A stretch of 56,916 nucleotides of DNA. Source: JANQRA01 sp035762545 (GTDB lineage Bacteria; Actinomycetota; Acidimicrobiia; Spongiisociales; ZC4RG35). Under the pieces are notes generated by a model, which was not told where the DNA came from, did no database searches, and was given only the letters and a program-made list of their open reading frames with translations. Shown piece by piece: positions 27,085 to 34,817 of the stretch (within the stretch, counting starts at the first letter, position 1; the number at the start of each line of letters is the position of its first letter). Both the position numbers and the translations under genes were made by a program. The stretch lies in contig DASTOM010000039.1 of NCBI GenBank assembly GCA_035762545.1, positions 1-56,916 on the forward strand, read 5' to 3'.

Positions 27085-27402
27085 ATGACGTCCGACACAG
27101 CCCCGTGGGCCAGCTGCCAGGTGTGTGGCCATCACGACCACCCGTATACGCGTCATCTCAATGAGGTGACCGTTCCGGAGTTCGTGAACACCTCGGTCAA
27201 CCGACTGCGGAAACTGGAGATGGCCGGCACTGACATCCATCCGTTGGTGATCGACGTCGAGCACCTCGTCGCGGACGAAGATGGCGGTCGACGGGCATGG
27301 GCCATCTGGCTCCTCAAGCTCCTCGAGGAGCTGGAAGACTCATCAGGGGCACCCGAGGTGGTGGCTGAGATCGAGGCCTTCCTCGACGGCTTCTCCAGAT
27401 AG
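27085..27402 (+). CDS. Hypothetical protein with an N-terminal CxxC-HHxH motif
   Basis: This 105-aa soluble protein starts WASCQVCGHHDHPYTRHLNE, a compact Cys2-His cluster that could bind zinc. A helical acidic body follows, with RRAWAIWLLKLLEELE and EIEAFLDGF. No family is recognised. It is in the same frame as, and 60 bp upstream of, the next membrane protein, with no stop between them other than its own TAG. Both may be one transcript. Confidence 0.55.
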   Translation: MTSDTAPWASCQVCGHHDHPYTRHLNEVTVPEFVNTSVNRLRKLEMAGTDIHPLVIDVEHLVADEDGGRRAWAIWLLKLLEELEDSSGAPEVVAEIEAFLDGFSR

Positions 27403-27462
27403 CGCGCCGGGCTCAATCCGTACAAAACTCAAGAACGCGTCGACAACGTCCGATCAAGTTTC

Positions 27463-28047
27463 GTGGTCGTCGCTCTCATCCTCAGCGCCGCGTCCCTGGC
27501 GATCGCCGCCGTGGGAGCCCTGCTGGTCGACTGCTCATCCTCACTTCTCGATGTCGTTGCAGGCGATCCCCTGCAACTCTGCGCTTCCGTGTCGTCTCTC
27601 GGCATGACCCCCGAGCCCTGGATGGGGATCGGCCTGATGGCCGTCGGTGCCCTCGGGCTCGTCGCCACATGGGCCCCGGCCCGGAAACGTCGCGCCACCC
27701 AGGCCGACCTGGCTTCGATCGCCGCCCTGAAGCGCAACCTCGACCGCGTGGACGTGTTCTCCAACCCGGTCAAAGGGGCGATGCCCGCGCCGCCGCCCGA
27801 TCCAAAGCCGGGCGAGAAGGCACATGCGCTCCGCGGGCTGATCGAGGACCTCCGTCAGGGCCTCGAGGAACAAGCCGGCAGCGAGGGGATCATGACGACC
27901 TGGATCGCCACTCTCCACATCTGCAACGACCTCAACAACGCCGGCGTCCTATCACCCGCCGAGTTCAAGGAGCTCAACACCAGCCTCCTCGCTCTGGTGA
28001 CGCCTGATCTCGAAGACGACATCTCGTCTTCCCGCTCGACGGTCTGA
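27463..28047 (+). CDS. Hypothetical membrane protein with a C-terminal helical domain
   Basis: This 194-aa protein has two membrane helices (residues 1-22 and ~53-70), a basic loop RKRRAT, a Pro-rich linker (APPPDPKPG) and a C-terminal helical domain. That domain (ALRGLIEDLRQGLEEQ, TTWIATLHICNDL, FKELNTSLLALV) resembles the C-terminus of the convergent gene at 28121-28642. The GTG at 27463 lies right at the first helix with no ribosome binding site. The frame is open upstream (QERVDNVRSSF) but has no other start codon, so the true start is uncertain. No function is recognised. Confidence 0.55.
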   Translation: MVVALILSAASLAIAAVGALLVDCSSSLLDVVAGDPLQLCASVSSLGMTPEPWMGIGLMAVGALGLVATWAPARKRRATQADLASIAALKRNLDRVDVFSNPVKGAMPAPPPDPKPGEKAHALRGLIEDLRQGLEEQAGSEGIMTTWIATLHICNDLNNAGVLSPAEFKELNTSLLALVTPDLEDDISSSRSTV

Positions 28048-28120
28048 GCTTCTGACGGTCTAACCCCCTTTTCAGACGCGTGGTGCCGGTTTACCGCCCC
28101 CCACAGCATCAGGAAGCCCT

Positions 28121-28642
28121 TTACGAGGGGACCGGGAGCAAGTTGAGGAGCTCGGTGTTGAGACGAATGAAGAGGGCGCTGGGGAGCTGCGCCTGGGCGT
28201 GGCGGCGGTTCAGTTCCTTCAGCAGCTTCAGCCAGGTGGCGAACACCTGGTCGGGTGGCACGGTTTCCTCGCTCATCGCCTGGGCCAGCTTGTCGATGGC
28301 CTTGCGCAGGTCGCCGTACTGCTCCTCGGGTTCAGTGGGCTTCAACCGGCTCGAGATCGACCGGTTCGCGGTCATGGTGTCGCCGGGTTCGGGAACCTTC
28401 CCGTTCCGCAGGCAGCCGAAGAACTCATCGGGGTTGGAGACGGTGAGGACCACCTCCTCATCCTCGAGCCGGAGATGGAATCCGTCAGCAAGGGAGACCA
28501 CGTTCAACTTGTCGAGAGGCCAGTCCCCGAGCGATTTCTCGCCACTGGTCAACTTGAGACGCTCGTCGGAGATATCCACGATCACACTGACCGGGAGCTT
28601 CTGTTGGCCAAGCAACCGCAGCCTGGCATCGAACGACGGCAT
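28121..28642 (-). CDS. Hypothetical protein: PH-like N-terminus and shared C-terminal helical domain
   Basis: This 173-aa protein has an N-terminal beta-rich part (PVSVIVDISDERLKLTSG, WPLDKLNVVSLADGFHLRLE) that looks like a small PH-type barrel, and a C-terminal helical part. The C-terminal part (DLRKAIDKLAQAMSEE, ATWLKLLKELN, FIRLNTELLNLLP) aligns by eye with that of the convergent neighbour. The ATG at 28642 follows AAAGGAGAG. It is cytoplasmic and not recognised as a known family. Confidence 0.6.
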   Translation of the reverse strand: MPSFDARLRLLGQQKLPVSVIVDISDERLKLTSGEKSLGDWPLDKLNVVSLADGFHLRLEDEEVVLTVSNPDEFFGCLRNGKVPEPGDTMTANRSISSRLKPTEPEEQYGDLRKAIDKLAQAMSEETVPPDQVFATWLKLLKELNRRHAQAQLPSALFIRLNTELLNLLPVPS

Positions 28643-28727
28643 CTCTCTCCTTTGATGAACCCATATAGGACGTTCGACCTATATCGGCCAAGGATCGCCA
28701 GGAGTTGATACCTGACTTCGTGGGATT

Positions 28728-29813
28728 TCACGCCGAGAGGGCGGAAGCCTCCTGGAGGGGCTGAAGTGCACCGATCGACTCGGCTACGACGATCATCCCG
28801 TCACCGACCTCGAAGATGAAGCCCTCGGCCGGGTTGGGGATGGTGATCTCGGACCTGGTCACCGCCAGCAACGTCGCCCGATGGTCACGCCGTAGCCGGA
28901 TGGCCACCTCGTCGGACGTCAGTCCGACGAAATCGTCGGGGAGACTGACCCCGTAGAGCTCCGACCCCTCACCCCCGGAGACGATATCGACCACGAGACC
29001 CGACAGGCCGGGATACATGGCGGTGCGGGCGAGAAGGTGGGCGGCCAGTTTCGACGTCACCATGATCTCGTCCACCGATGCCCTCTTGAAGTGGTCCACG
29101 TGCTCGGGGTTGTTGACCTCCACGACCGTCCGCACATGGGGAGCCAGGGCCTCGATTGCGAGGACCGTGAGGATCGAAGTCATGTCGGATTCGTTCGATG
29201 AGTCGGATGGGCAGATGATTGCCGAGACCGCATGCTCGATCCCGGCACGCGCCAGGTCAGCCGAATTGGTCTGATCGCCCCTGACGAAATAGACCCAATC
29301 TGGTGCCGGGCTGCGCTCGGCTTCGTCGATCAGGACGACCTTCGATCCGTACTCGTCACTGCCCAGCTCGGCGATCAGATCTCGCGCAGTCGCGTTCCAA
29401 CCGCATACCACGATGTGATCGCGGTATCCCGAAGCGCCCATGCCTTGTCCCTCCTTCAGTAGGAAATCGATCACGAAGCCCACCAGGGCCCCGGTGATTG
29501 TCGCCACGATCGCCACCCCGAAAAGTCCCAGCAGCCAGCCGACCCCCCAGCCGACCGGCCCCGTGGCGAATTCTCCATGCCCCAACCCGAGCACTGTGGC
29601 ACCCGCCCAATAGAGGGAGGCCCCCAGCTCGGAGAAGGTGAGGTCCCGCTCGATCAACCACACGATGACCGCGGCAATCGTCACGATCCCGGCCAGACCG
29701 AACATCAGCGAAGTGAAGAACCGACGATCGACCTTGTCGCCGACTCGCTGGATGTGCCAGCGGACACGCCGCAACACTGGCGAGTCGAACAGCCCTTTGA
29801 CCCATTGGAGCAT
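28728..29813 (-). CDS. RCK/TrkA-N channel-like protein with an unusual pore filter
   Basis: This 361-aa protein has two membrane helices (about residues 33-53 and 88-118) flanking a pore loop, then an RCK/TrkA-N domain starting RDHIVVCGWNATARDLIAEL and a C-terminal TrkA-C-like domain (GVSLPDDFVGLTSDEVAIRL). That is the layout of MthK-type K+ channels. The filter region reads TVLGLGHGEFA (residues 73-83), where K+ channels have TVGYGD, so Tyr is replaced by His and Asp by Glu. It is probably a cation channel of altered selectivity. It is divergent from a LuxR-type regulator with a short shared promoter. Confidence 0.75.
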   Translation of the reverse strand: MLQWVKGLFDSPVLRRVRWHIQRVGDKVDRRFFTSLMFGLAGIVTIAAVIVWLIERDLTFSELGASLYWAGATVLGLGHGEFATGPVGWGVGWLLGLFGVAIVATITGALVGFVIDFLLKEGQGMGASGYRDHIVVCGWNATARDLIAELGSDEYGSKVVLIDEAERSPAPDWVYFVRGDQTNSADLARAGIEHAVSAIICPSDSSNESDMTSILTVLAIEALAPHVRTVVEVNNPEHVDHFKRASVDEIMVTSKLAAHLLARTAMYPGLSGLVVDIVSGGEGSELYGVSLPDDFVGLTSDEVAIRLRRDHRATLLAVTRSEITIPNPAEGFIFEVGDGMIVVAESIGALQPLQEASALSA

Positions 29814-29895
29814 TTGGCGGAAAGTTAATCGCCACGATCAGGCATTGGTCCCGCTGTCCGCTGAGTCGCCCTATGCCACCAGCTTCCGCTTCCAG

Positions 29896-30276
29896 ATGCT
29901 CGAGACACAGGCCGACCTCGAGGATCTGTACCGGGTCGACATCGACCAGGTCATCAAGGTCAACGCCGAGGTCGACGAGAACCTGGAAACCCTGGTCTCG
30001 GCGGAGCGCGACGTCATGTCCACCGCAGTGCGGGTAGACGGGGCACGCCGTATCGACGTATTCACCGAGCTCGAGGATCTGACCCCGAGGGAGAGGGAGG
30101 TCGTCGCCCTCATTGCCCGTGGCTACGAGTACCGCGAGATCTCTGAAGACTTGGGAATCAGCCAGAAGACTTTGGAGACTCACATGCGAAACGTCTTCGA
30201 CAAGCTGGGTGTCGCCTCCCGAAGCGAGGTGACCAGACTCGCCTTCGAGACCGGCTTCGCCCGACCCGGCGACTGA
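29896..30276 (+). CDS. LuxR-type HTH transcriptional regulator without a receiver domain
   Basis: This 126-aa protein has a short N-terminal helical part (LEDLYRVDIDQVIKVNAEVD) and a typical LuxR HTH: LTPREREVVALIARGYEYRE, ISEDLGISQKTLETHMRNVF, then DKLGVASRSEV. There is no receiver or PAS domain. The ATG at 29896 is used. A TTG at 29845 would add 17 residues (ALVPLSAESPYATSF) that also look protein-like. It is divergent from the channel-like gene (82 bp, or 31 bp with the longer start), so control of that channel is plausible. Confidence 0.65.
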   Translation: MLETQADLEDLYRVDIDQVIKVNAEVDENLETLVSAERDVMSTAVRVDGARRIDVFTELEDLTPREREVVALIARGYEYREISEDLGISQKTLETHMRNVFDKLGVASRSEVTRLAFETGFARPGD

Positions 30277-30353
30277 CAACCCGTACGATCGGCCGGTGAC
30301 CTTCTCAGACCATCTCCTTCTCGTCGGCGAGCCGGTGCAGTAGCCGACCAACG

Positions 30354-30460
30354 CCCGAGCTGCAGGGAATTGCCTCAGAGGCACTCGGATCCACGATCGG
30401 TGAACGAGACATCCCGAGCGTGCAGGGGCTTGACTCTGAGGCACCCGGATGCACGATCGG
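30354..30460. repeat. Imperfect 60-bp tandem duplication
   Basis: The unit starting CCCGAGCTGCAGGGAATTG at 30354 recurs about 60 bp later as CCCGAGCGTGCAGGGGCTTG at 30413. Shared blocks include GCAGGG, GAGGCAC, CGGAT and CACGATCGG at a constant 60-bp offset. It lies in the 215-bp gene-free stretch 30277-30491 between the LuxR gene and a minus-strand hypothetical gene. No coding frame runs through it, and no tRNA or known RNA is seen. Confidence 0.6.
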
Positions 30461-30491
30461 CGATGCGGAACCGCCGACCCGGATGGTGTGG

Positions 30492-30764
30492 CTAACGCTC
30501 TTCGAGCACCGGGAGCTGGTCGAGGTCGGCCGTCACCGAGGCCACGAAGACCATGCGGTCCCGCTGGTTCCGCCAGTCCGCCACCATCTCGTCCATTTCC
30601 TCGCGGTGCTCGGCGAAACGCATGAACCGCTGCTCGTAGATCTTCTTGTCGAGTCGTATCGCCAGTTCGACGGCCACGACTTGCTGGAGGAACTCGAGCT
30701 CTTGGTCGCTCAGCCGGGATGCGGCGTGCGGGCCTTCAGATGGGTCTAGATCGAATGTCGCCAT
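30492..30764 (-). CDS. Small hypothetical protein, predicted coiled-coil
   Basis: This 90-aa soluble protein is mostly charged helix: LSDQELEFLQQVVAVELAIR, KKIYEQRFMRFAEHREEMDE, MVADWRNQRDRMVF. It probably forms a helical hairpin or coiled coil. The ATG at 30764 follows AAGGGAT. A longer frame upstream has no better start. No family is recognised. It is divergent from the LLM gene, with about 65 bp between. Confidence 0.55.
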   Translation of the reverse strand: MATFDLDPSEGPHAASRLSDQELEFLQQVVAVELAIRLDKKIYEQRFMRFAEHREEMDEMVADWRNQRDRMVFVASVTADLDQLPVLEER

Positions 30765-30829
30765 GTTTATCCCTTCGAATCCGAAGAGCGGCGTGCGCCC
30801 GCTGAGATACACCGGCGTAGATTCGGGCC

Positions 30830-31633
30830 ATGACAGCCTCACATCCGATCCGGATCGCGGCCCAACTACATCCCCAACACGGTGACTTCGCTGGACTTCG
30901 TGCAGCAGCCTTGCGGGCCGAGGAACTGGGCTACGACATCGTCTACACCTGGGATCACTTCTATCCGCTCTACGGGGAACGGGACGGCAAGCACTTCGAG
31001 TGCTGGACCACCATGGCCGCCCTGGCCGAGGCGACCAGCAGGGTGGAGATCGGCCCTCTTGTCGTCTGCAACTCGTATCGCAATCCGCATCTGGTGGCGG
31101 ACATGGCCCGCACGATCGATCACATCTCGAATGGTCGGTTCATACTCGGGCTCGGATCGGGGTGGTTCCGCCGTGACTACGAGGAGTACGGATACGAGTT
31201 CGGGACCGCGGCGAGCCGGCTCCGTGACCTGGAGCGGAACCTCCCCGAGATCGAACGTCGCTTCGAGCTCCTCAATCCGCCCCCGGTTCGCAGGATGCCG
31301 ATCCTCATCGCCGGCACCGGGGAACAGATCACCACCCGCCTTGTCGCTCGTCACGCCTCGTCGTGGCACGCCCGCTTTCCGGAGAGTGTCGCCGACGTGG
31401 CCCCGGCGGTCGCCGCCCTGGTCAGGTGGTGTGAGGTGGAGGGTCGAGACCCGGACGAGATCGAGCGCGGTCTTGGTCTCGAGCCCGACGATCTCGACCG
31501 GTTCCTGAACGAAGACGTCGACTCCTACCTCGAGATGGGCTTCACCCAGTTCACGCTGGGCTTCAACGGCCCCGACTGGGAAGTCTCGGCGGGACAGGCA
31601 TGGCTCGACTGGCGGGATTCCCGTAACAACTGA
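30830..31633 (+). CDS. LLM-class F420-dependent oxidoreductase (second copy)
   Basis: This 267-aa TIM-barrel enzyme has the same signature as the LLM protein at 8305: TWDHFYPL, YRNPHLVADMARTIDHIS, RFILGLGSGWFRRDYEEYGY and ILIAGTGEQITTRLVARHAS. It is only moderately similar to the other copy. It is probably an F420- or flavin-dependent oxidoreductase with an unknown substrate. The ATG at 30830 has no clear ribosome binding site and may be leaderless. It stands alone, not in a catabolic cluster, and is followed 51 bp later by a histidine kinase. Confidence 0.8.
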   Translation: MTASHPIRIAAQLHPQHGDFAGLRAAALRAEELGYDIVYTWDHFYPLYGERDGKHFECWTTMAALAEATSRVEIGPLVVCNSYRNPHLVADMARTIDHISNGRFILGLGSGWFRRDYEEYGYEFGTAASRLRDLERNLPEIERRFELLNPPPVRRMPILIAGTGEQITTRLVARHASSWHARFPESVADVAPAVAALVRWCEVEGRDPDEIERGLGLEPDDLDRFLNEDVDSYLEMGFTQFTLGFNGPDWEVSAGQAWLDWRDSRNN

Positions 31634-31684
31634 CCACCTACTCCCGGAACTACAGCAATCGGCCGAATCTGTCGATGTTTCCTG

Positions 31685-33121
31685 GTGGGCCGCGACAAAC
31701 ACCGACCCGGCAGATCGGGCGGCGGCTGGCTGGCTGTTGCCATCGCCACCTGGAGTCTCGCGCTCGTCTGCATCGTTTCAGGCGTGCTCTACCAGCGGAC
31801 CTCGACTGAGCCGATTGGCGAGGGTGAGCTGTTCTACGACGACGCCGTGACGGCCGCCCAGATCGTCTCTGACTCTCCCCCACCGACGACCGGTGTTCGG
31901 GTCGCCCGCAATGCCCTAGAGGTCGAGGCCGTCTCTCTCGTCGCCGCTGACGGAGTCGTTGCCGAATCGACCTCCGACAACTTGGTGGGCCAACCGCTGC
32001 TCAACCCTCTCCTGGAGTACGGCCTATCCAGCAACAGGTTCGCAGCTCTCGCCGCTCCCTCGGACGTTGCCATCGAGATCGACGGTGTCACGGCCTGGCC
32101 TGCAGGCTCGGTTCTCTACGAGGTTCTCTTCCCCCGGGAAGACGGCACCGGGATCCTCCTCCACTACGACGTCGCCGCGCTGCTCGCGAGGAGAGTTCAG
32201 CCGGGCGACATCCAACCGCAGACCGTTCAGCTCCTGACACTCGCCGGGGTGTTCGGGATCCTGGGCACTGTGATCTTCGTGGGACACCACCGGGCCCAGG
32301 CCCGACAACGCCAGCTGAGCAGGGAATCGGCCCTCCTCCGGGCCCATGCCGACGAACTCGAGGAGGCAAACAGCCAGTTGGCCGAGGCGAGGACGAGAGC
32401 GGAGCGGGCCCTGGCGCTCGCCGAGGAGAAGATGCGCATTCGTTCCGACTTCGTGCTGATGATCAACCACGAGCTCCGAACCCCGTTGACCTCGGTCGTC
32501 ACCGGAGCCCGACTCCTGGAGGAGGGCGCAGTCGCCAGTGACGAGGCAGACATGGTCATAGGGCAGATGGTCAGACAGGGTGAACGACTCAACGAGATCA
32601 TCGACCAGATGCTGGCGGTCGCCCGGATCGAGAACCGAGGCCTGGGCTACGAGCTGACCGACACCCCGCTGGCGGAGGCGGCGGAGGCGGTTGGCGCGAC
32701 GACTTTCACCAGGTCGGATCTAGCCGAGCTCGACGTCAGGACTGACCTGGGGACCCTCGGCCTGGTGATCGGCTCGCTCTCGGACAACGCCGATACACAC
32801 GGCGCCACCTCGGTCAAGGTCACCTGCTCCGACAGACCGATCATCGAGCAGATGTTGGAACACGGGAAACAACCGCAGAATGCCGTCTACTTCGCCGTGA
32901 GCGACGACGGCCCGGGCATCGATCCCGATTTCCTTCCCAAAGCCTTCGAGAAGTTCGAGAAGAACTCCGCCAGTTCGGGGACGGGTCTCGGGTTGTACAT
33001 GGTGCGGCTCATGGTCGAGGCGCTGGGAGGGGCGGTCGGCGTGACCACGTCACCGATCGGGACCACGTTTCAGATCGCCATCCCGGCGGTCAGCCACGTC
33101 AGGGAGGTCGAAACGGTATGA
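31685..33121 (+). CDS. Membrane sensor histidine kinase
   Basis: This 478-aa kinase has a membrane helix at 14-36, an extracytoplasmic sensor region (40-180), a second helix (183-201), a coiled-coil signalling helix (EEANSQLAEARTRAERALAL), the H-box MINHELRTPLT (His262), an N-box (SLSDNADTHG) and G-boxes DDGPGID and GTGLGLYMV. It is a typical orthodox kinase. No response regulator is adjacent, so its partner is elsewhere. The GTG at 31685 starts just before the first helix. The stop overlaps the next gene's ATG (ATGA), coupling it to a cupredoxin-like lipoprotein. Confidence 0.85.
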   Translation: MGRDKHRPGRSGGGWLAVAIATWSLALVCIVSGVLYQRTSTEPIGEGELFYDDAVTAAQIVSDSPPPTTGVRVARNALEVEAVSLVAADGVVAESTSDNLVGQPLLNPLLEYGLSSNRFAALAAPSDVAIEIDGVTAWPAGSVLYEVLFPREDGTGILLHYDVAALLARRVQPGDIQPQTVQLLTLAGVFGILGTVIFVGHHRAQARQRQLSRESALLRAHADELEEANSQLAEARTRAERALALAEEKMRIRSDFVLMINHELRTPLTSVVTGARLLEEGAVASDEADMVIGQMVRQGERLNEIIDQMLAVARIENRGLGYELTDTPLAEAAEAVGATTFTRSDLAELDVRTDLGTLGLVIGSLSDNADTHGATSVKVTCSDRPIIEQMLEHGKQPQNAVYFAVSDDGPGIDPDFLPKAFEKFEKNSASSGTGLGLYMVRLMVEALGGAVGVTTSPIGTTFQIAIPAVSHVREVETV

Positions 33122-33486
33122 GAAACACGGTGGCGGGCCTTGCAGCAGCAGCCCTCGTCATTGCAGGGTGCAGCTCTGATTCCACGCCCGCGGGCTTCGA
33201 CCTGTCCGAATTCGACGTGGATGGGCCTTCGTCGCTGCCCGAGGGCGCCCAGACGATCCAGGTCACCAACAGTGGTGAGTTCCCCCACACTCTGGTCGTG
33301 ACCGACCGTGACGGGAAGGTGGTCGCCGGCACGGACCTGCTCCAGCCCGGGGAAATGACGTCCATCGACCTCGACGTAGACCAGGGCCGTTACCAATTCA
33401 CGTGTCGCATCGTCACCGAGATCGAAGGGGGAGAGATCATCGACCACTTCCAGGAAGGCATGAACACGACGGTCGATGTCGGCTGA
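33118..33486 (+). CDS. Cupredoxin-like lipoprotein
   Basis: This 122-aa protein has a lipobox (LVIAGC, Cys18) and a small beta-sandwich with possible copper ligands: His57 in FPHTLVV, Cys96 in YQFTCRI, His110 and Met115 in DHFQEGM. Classical type-1 sites have Cys and the second His only 2-4 residues apart. Here 13 residues intervene, so the site would be altered or the protein may not bind copper. It is anchored on the outer face of the membrane. The ATG overlaps the histidine-kinase stop, so it may feed a signal to that kinase. Confidence 0.65.
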   Translation: MRNTVAGLAAAALVIAGCSSDSTPAGFDLSEFDVDGPSSLPEGAQTIQVTNSGEFPHTLVVTDRDGKVVAGTDLLQPGEMTSIDLDVDQGRYQFTCRIVTEIEGGEIIDHFQEGMNTTVDVG

Positions 33487-33549
33487 CACACCCGGGTCTC
33501 CCCACCATCGCCCCGTCGCCCTAGGCTGGTGGTGAGAAGAGGAGATTCA

Positions 33550-34179
33550 ATGGCCAGCAACCAACGCATCAGCTACGTACCACTCGACGACATGACACCG
33601 GAGATGAGGGCGGAAATGGAAAGGTGCGCCAGGGAAGGCACCCCAAGGCCGGAGAGCTCCGCGATCAGAGCCCATGTCCCGAAGGCGTTCTGGTTCTTCG
33701 CCAACAGTTGGCGCGACCTCTTCCGGGAGGGCATCGTCGACCACGACATCAAGGAGCTGTGCAGGGTCTACATCTCCAGGTCGGTCAAGTGCGAGTACTG
33801 CGGCAACCAACGGTCGGAGCAAGGCCGCGAGATGGGCCTCACCGAGGCCAAGTACGACGAGCTGATCAACTTCGAGAGCTCGGATCGCTACGACGAGAGG
33901 CAGAAGGCTGCTCTCGCCTACGCCGAGGCAATCGCCTGGCACCTGGACACCGACGATGCGTTCTGGGTCCGTCTCTACACCCACTTCAGCGAGGCAGAGC
34001 TGGTCGAGCTCGGATGCTTCATCGGCCTGACCATGGGGCAGCAGAGCTGGCTCCGACTACTCAACATCGAGCATCACGAGGTGATGCCAGGCACGGCCGC
34101 ATCGATGGCTCCCGGGTTCGAGGACGCCGAAAAACTCGCCACCTCTAAGTCATCGGACGCGTACTGGGCCAACGCCTAG
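33550..34179 (+). CDS. AhpD-like / carboxymuconolactone decarboxylase-family protein
   Basis: This 209-aa all-helical protein has the AhpD/CMD core: RVYISRSVKCEYCGNQ (Cys81, Cys84 in a CxxC), then a His-poor helix, ERQKAALAYAEAIAWH, and the closing helix ELVELGCFIGLTMGQQSWLR. Family members with the CxxC pair act as peroxidase partners or thiol oxidoreductases. Those that lack it are decarboxylases. The ATG at 33550 follows AGGAG with good spacing, and a longer GTG start at 33529 is not needed. It stands alone. Confidence 0.8.
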   Translation: MASNQRISYVPLDDMTPEMRAEMERCAREGTPRPESSAIRAHVPKAFWFFANSWRDLFREGIVDHDIKELCRVYISRSVKCEYCGNQRSEQGREMGLTEAKYDELINFESSDRYDERQKAALAYAEAIAWHLDTDDAFWVRLYTHFSEAELVELGCFIGLTMGQQSWLRLLNIEHHEVMPGTAASMAPGFEDAEKLATSKSSDAYWANA

Positions 34180-34327
34180 TAGCCCCCGCTGCGCCAGTCC
34201 CCGACTTCCGATAGCAGTCGAGTCGCCCATAGGCTCCACTTGGTCGCGAGTTTCGCGATCTCCTGAGGACACCGCTCCTCATTTCCCTACCCCCGACTGG
34301 TCCATGATCTTCAGAGAAATCCCAAAC

Positions 34328-34343
34328 GCGTGTTTCAACACGC
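34328..34343. promoter_or_regulatory. Palindrome upstream of the lysozyme-like gene
   Basis: GCGTGTT-tc-AACACGC is a perfect 7-2-7 inverted repeat ending 25 bp before the ATG of the lysozyme-like gene. The two-base centre makes it an unlikely RNA terminator and a better DNA operator. The rest of the 189-bp gap (34180-34368) shows no other clear signal. Confidence 0.35.
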
Positions 34344-34368
34344 CCGTCCAGGGTATGGATGCAGGCTC

Positions 34369-34752
34369 ATGAGCGTCCTCATATCAATTCTCCTTCTTTT
34401 CTTCGGGCTGGCTGAGCCCGAAGACCTGGCCACGGAGCTCGAAGCCGTGGCCTTCGAGGAGCTGGCAGACCCCGTGGAACGCTGGCGCCCCTTGGTCGAG
34501 CAGTACTTCCCAGCCGACGAGATCGACACCGCCATGTGCATCATCGAACACGAATCGGCGGGCGAACCCGACGCAGACAACCCCCGCTCGTCTGCCACGG
34601 GACTGTTCCAGATCCTCGCCGGCCACTGGGGGGATCACTATGGCTTCACCGAAGAAGAGTTCACCGACCCCGAACTGAACGTACGACTAGCCCGCGACAT
34701 CTGGGATCAGCTCGGTTGGGGTGGCTGGACCACTCGGCGCCTCTGCGACTGA
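34369..34752 (+). CDS. Secreted lysozyme-like (SLT) domain protein
   Basis: This 127-aa protein has a short hydrophobic signal (MSVLISILLLFFGLAE) and a mini lysozyme-like domain: AMCIIEHESAGEPDADN carries the catalytic Glu62 (HESAG), and then GLFQILAGHWGDHYG and LNVRLARDIWDQLGWGGW follow. Cys57 and Cys126 could form a disulfide. Similar short actinobacterial proteins are transglycosylase-like peptidoglycan hydrolases. The ATG at 34369 is chosen because the signal peptide begins there. Confidence 0.7.
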   Translation: MSVLISILLLFFGLAEPEDLATELEAVAFEELADPVERWRPLVEQYFPADEIDTAMCIIEHESAGEPDADNPRSSATGLFQILAGHWGDHYGFTEEEFTDPELNVRLARDIWDQLGWGGWTTRRLCD

Positions 34753-34817
34753 GGGTCTTCGCTACGGATTGGGCAGGTATCTGCCGATGACTACTGGAGA
34801 CAACCAGGAGAGAAGGT

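Noticed and set aside
34180..34368. Possible tRNA or small RNA gene in the gap before the lysozyme-like gene
   Set aside because: No cloverleaf arms or conserved T-loop could be assembled. Only the 16-bp palindrome is notable.
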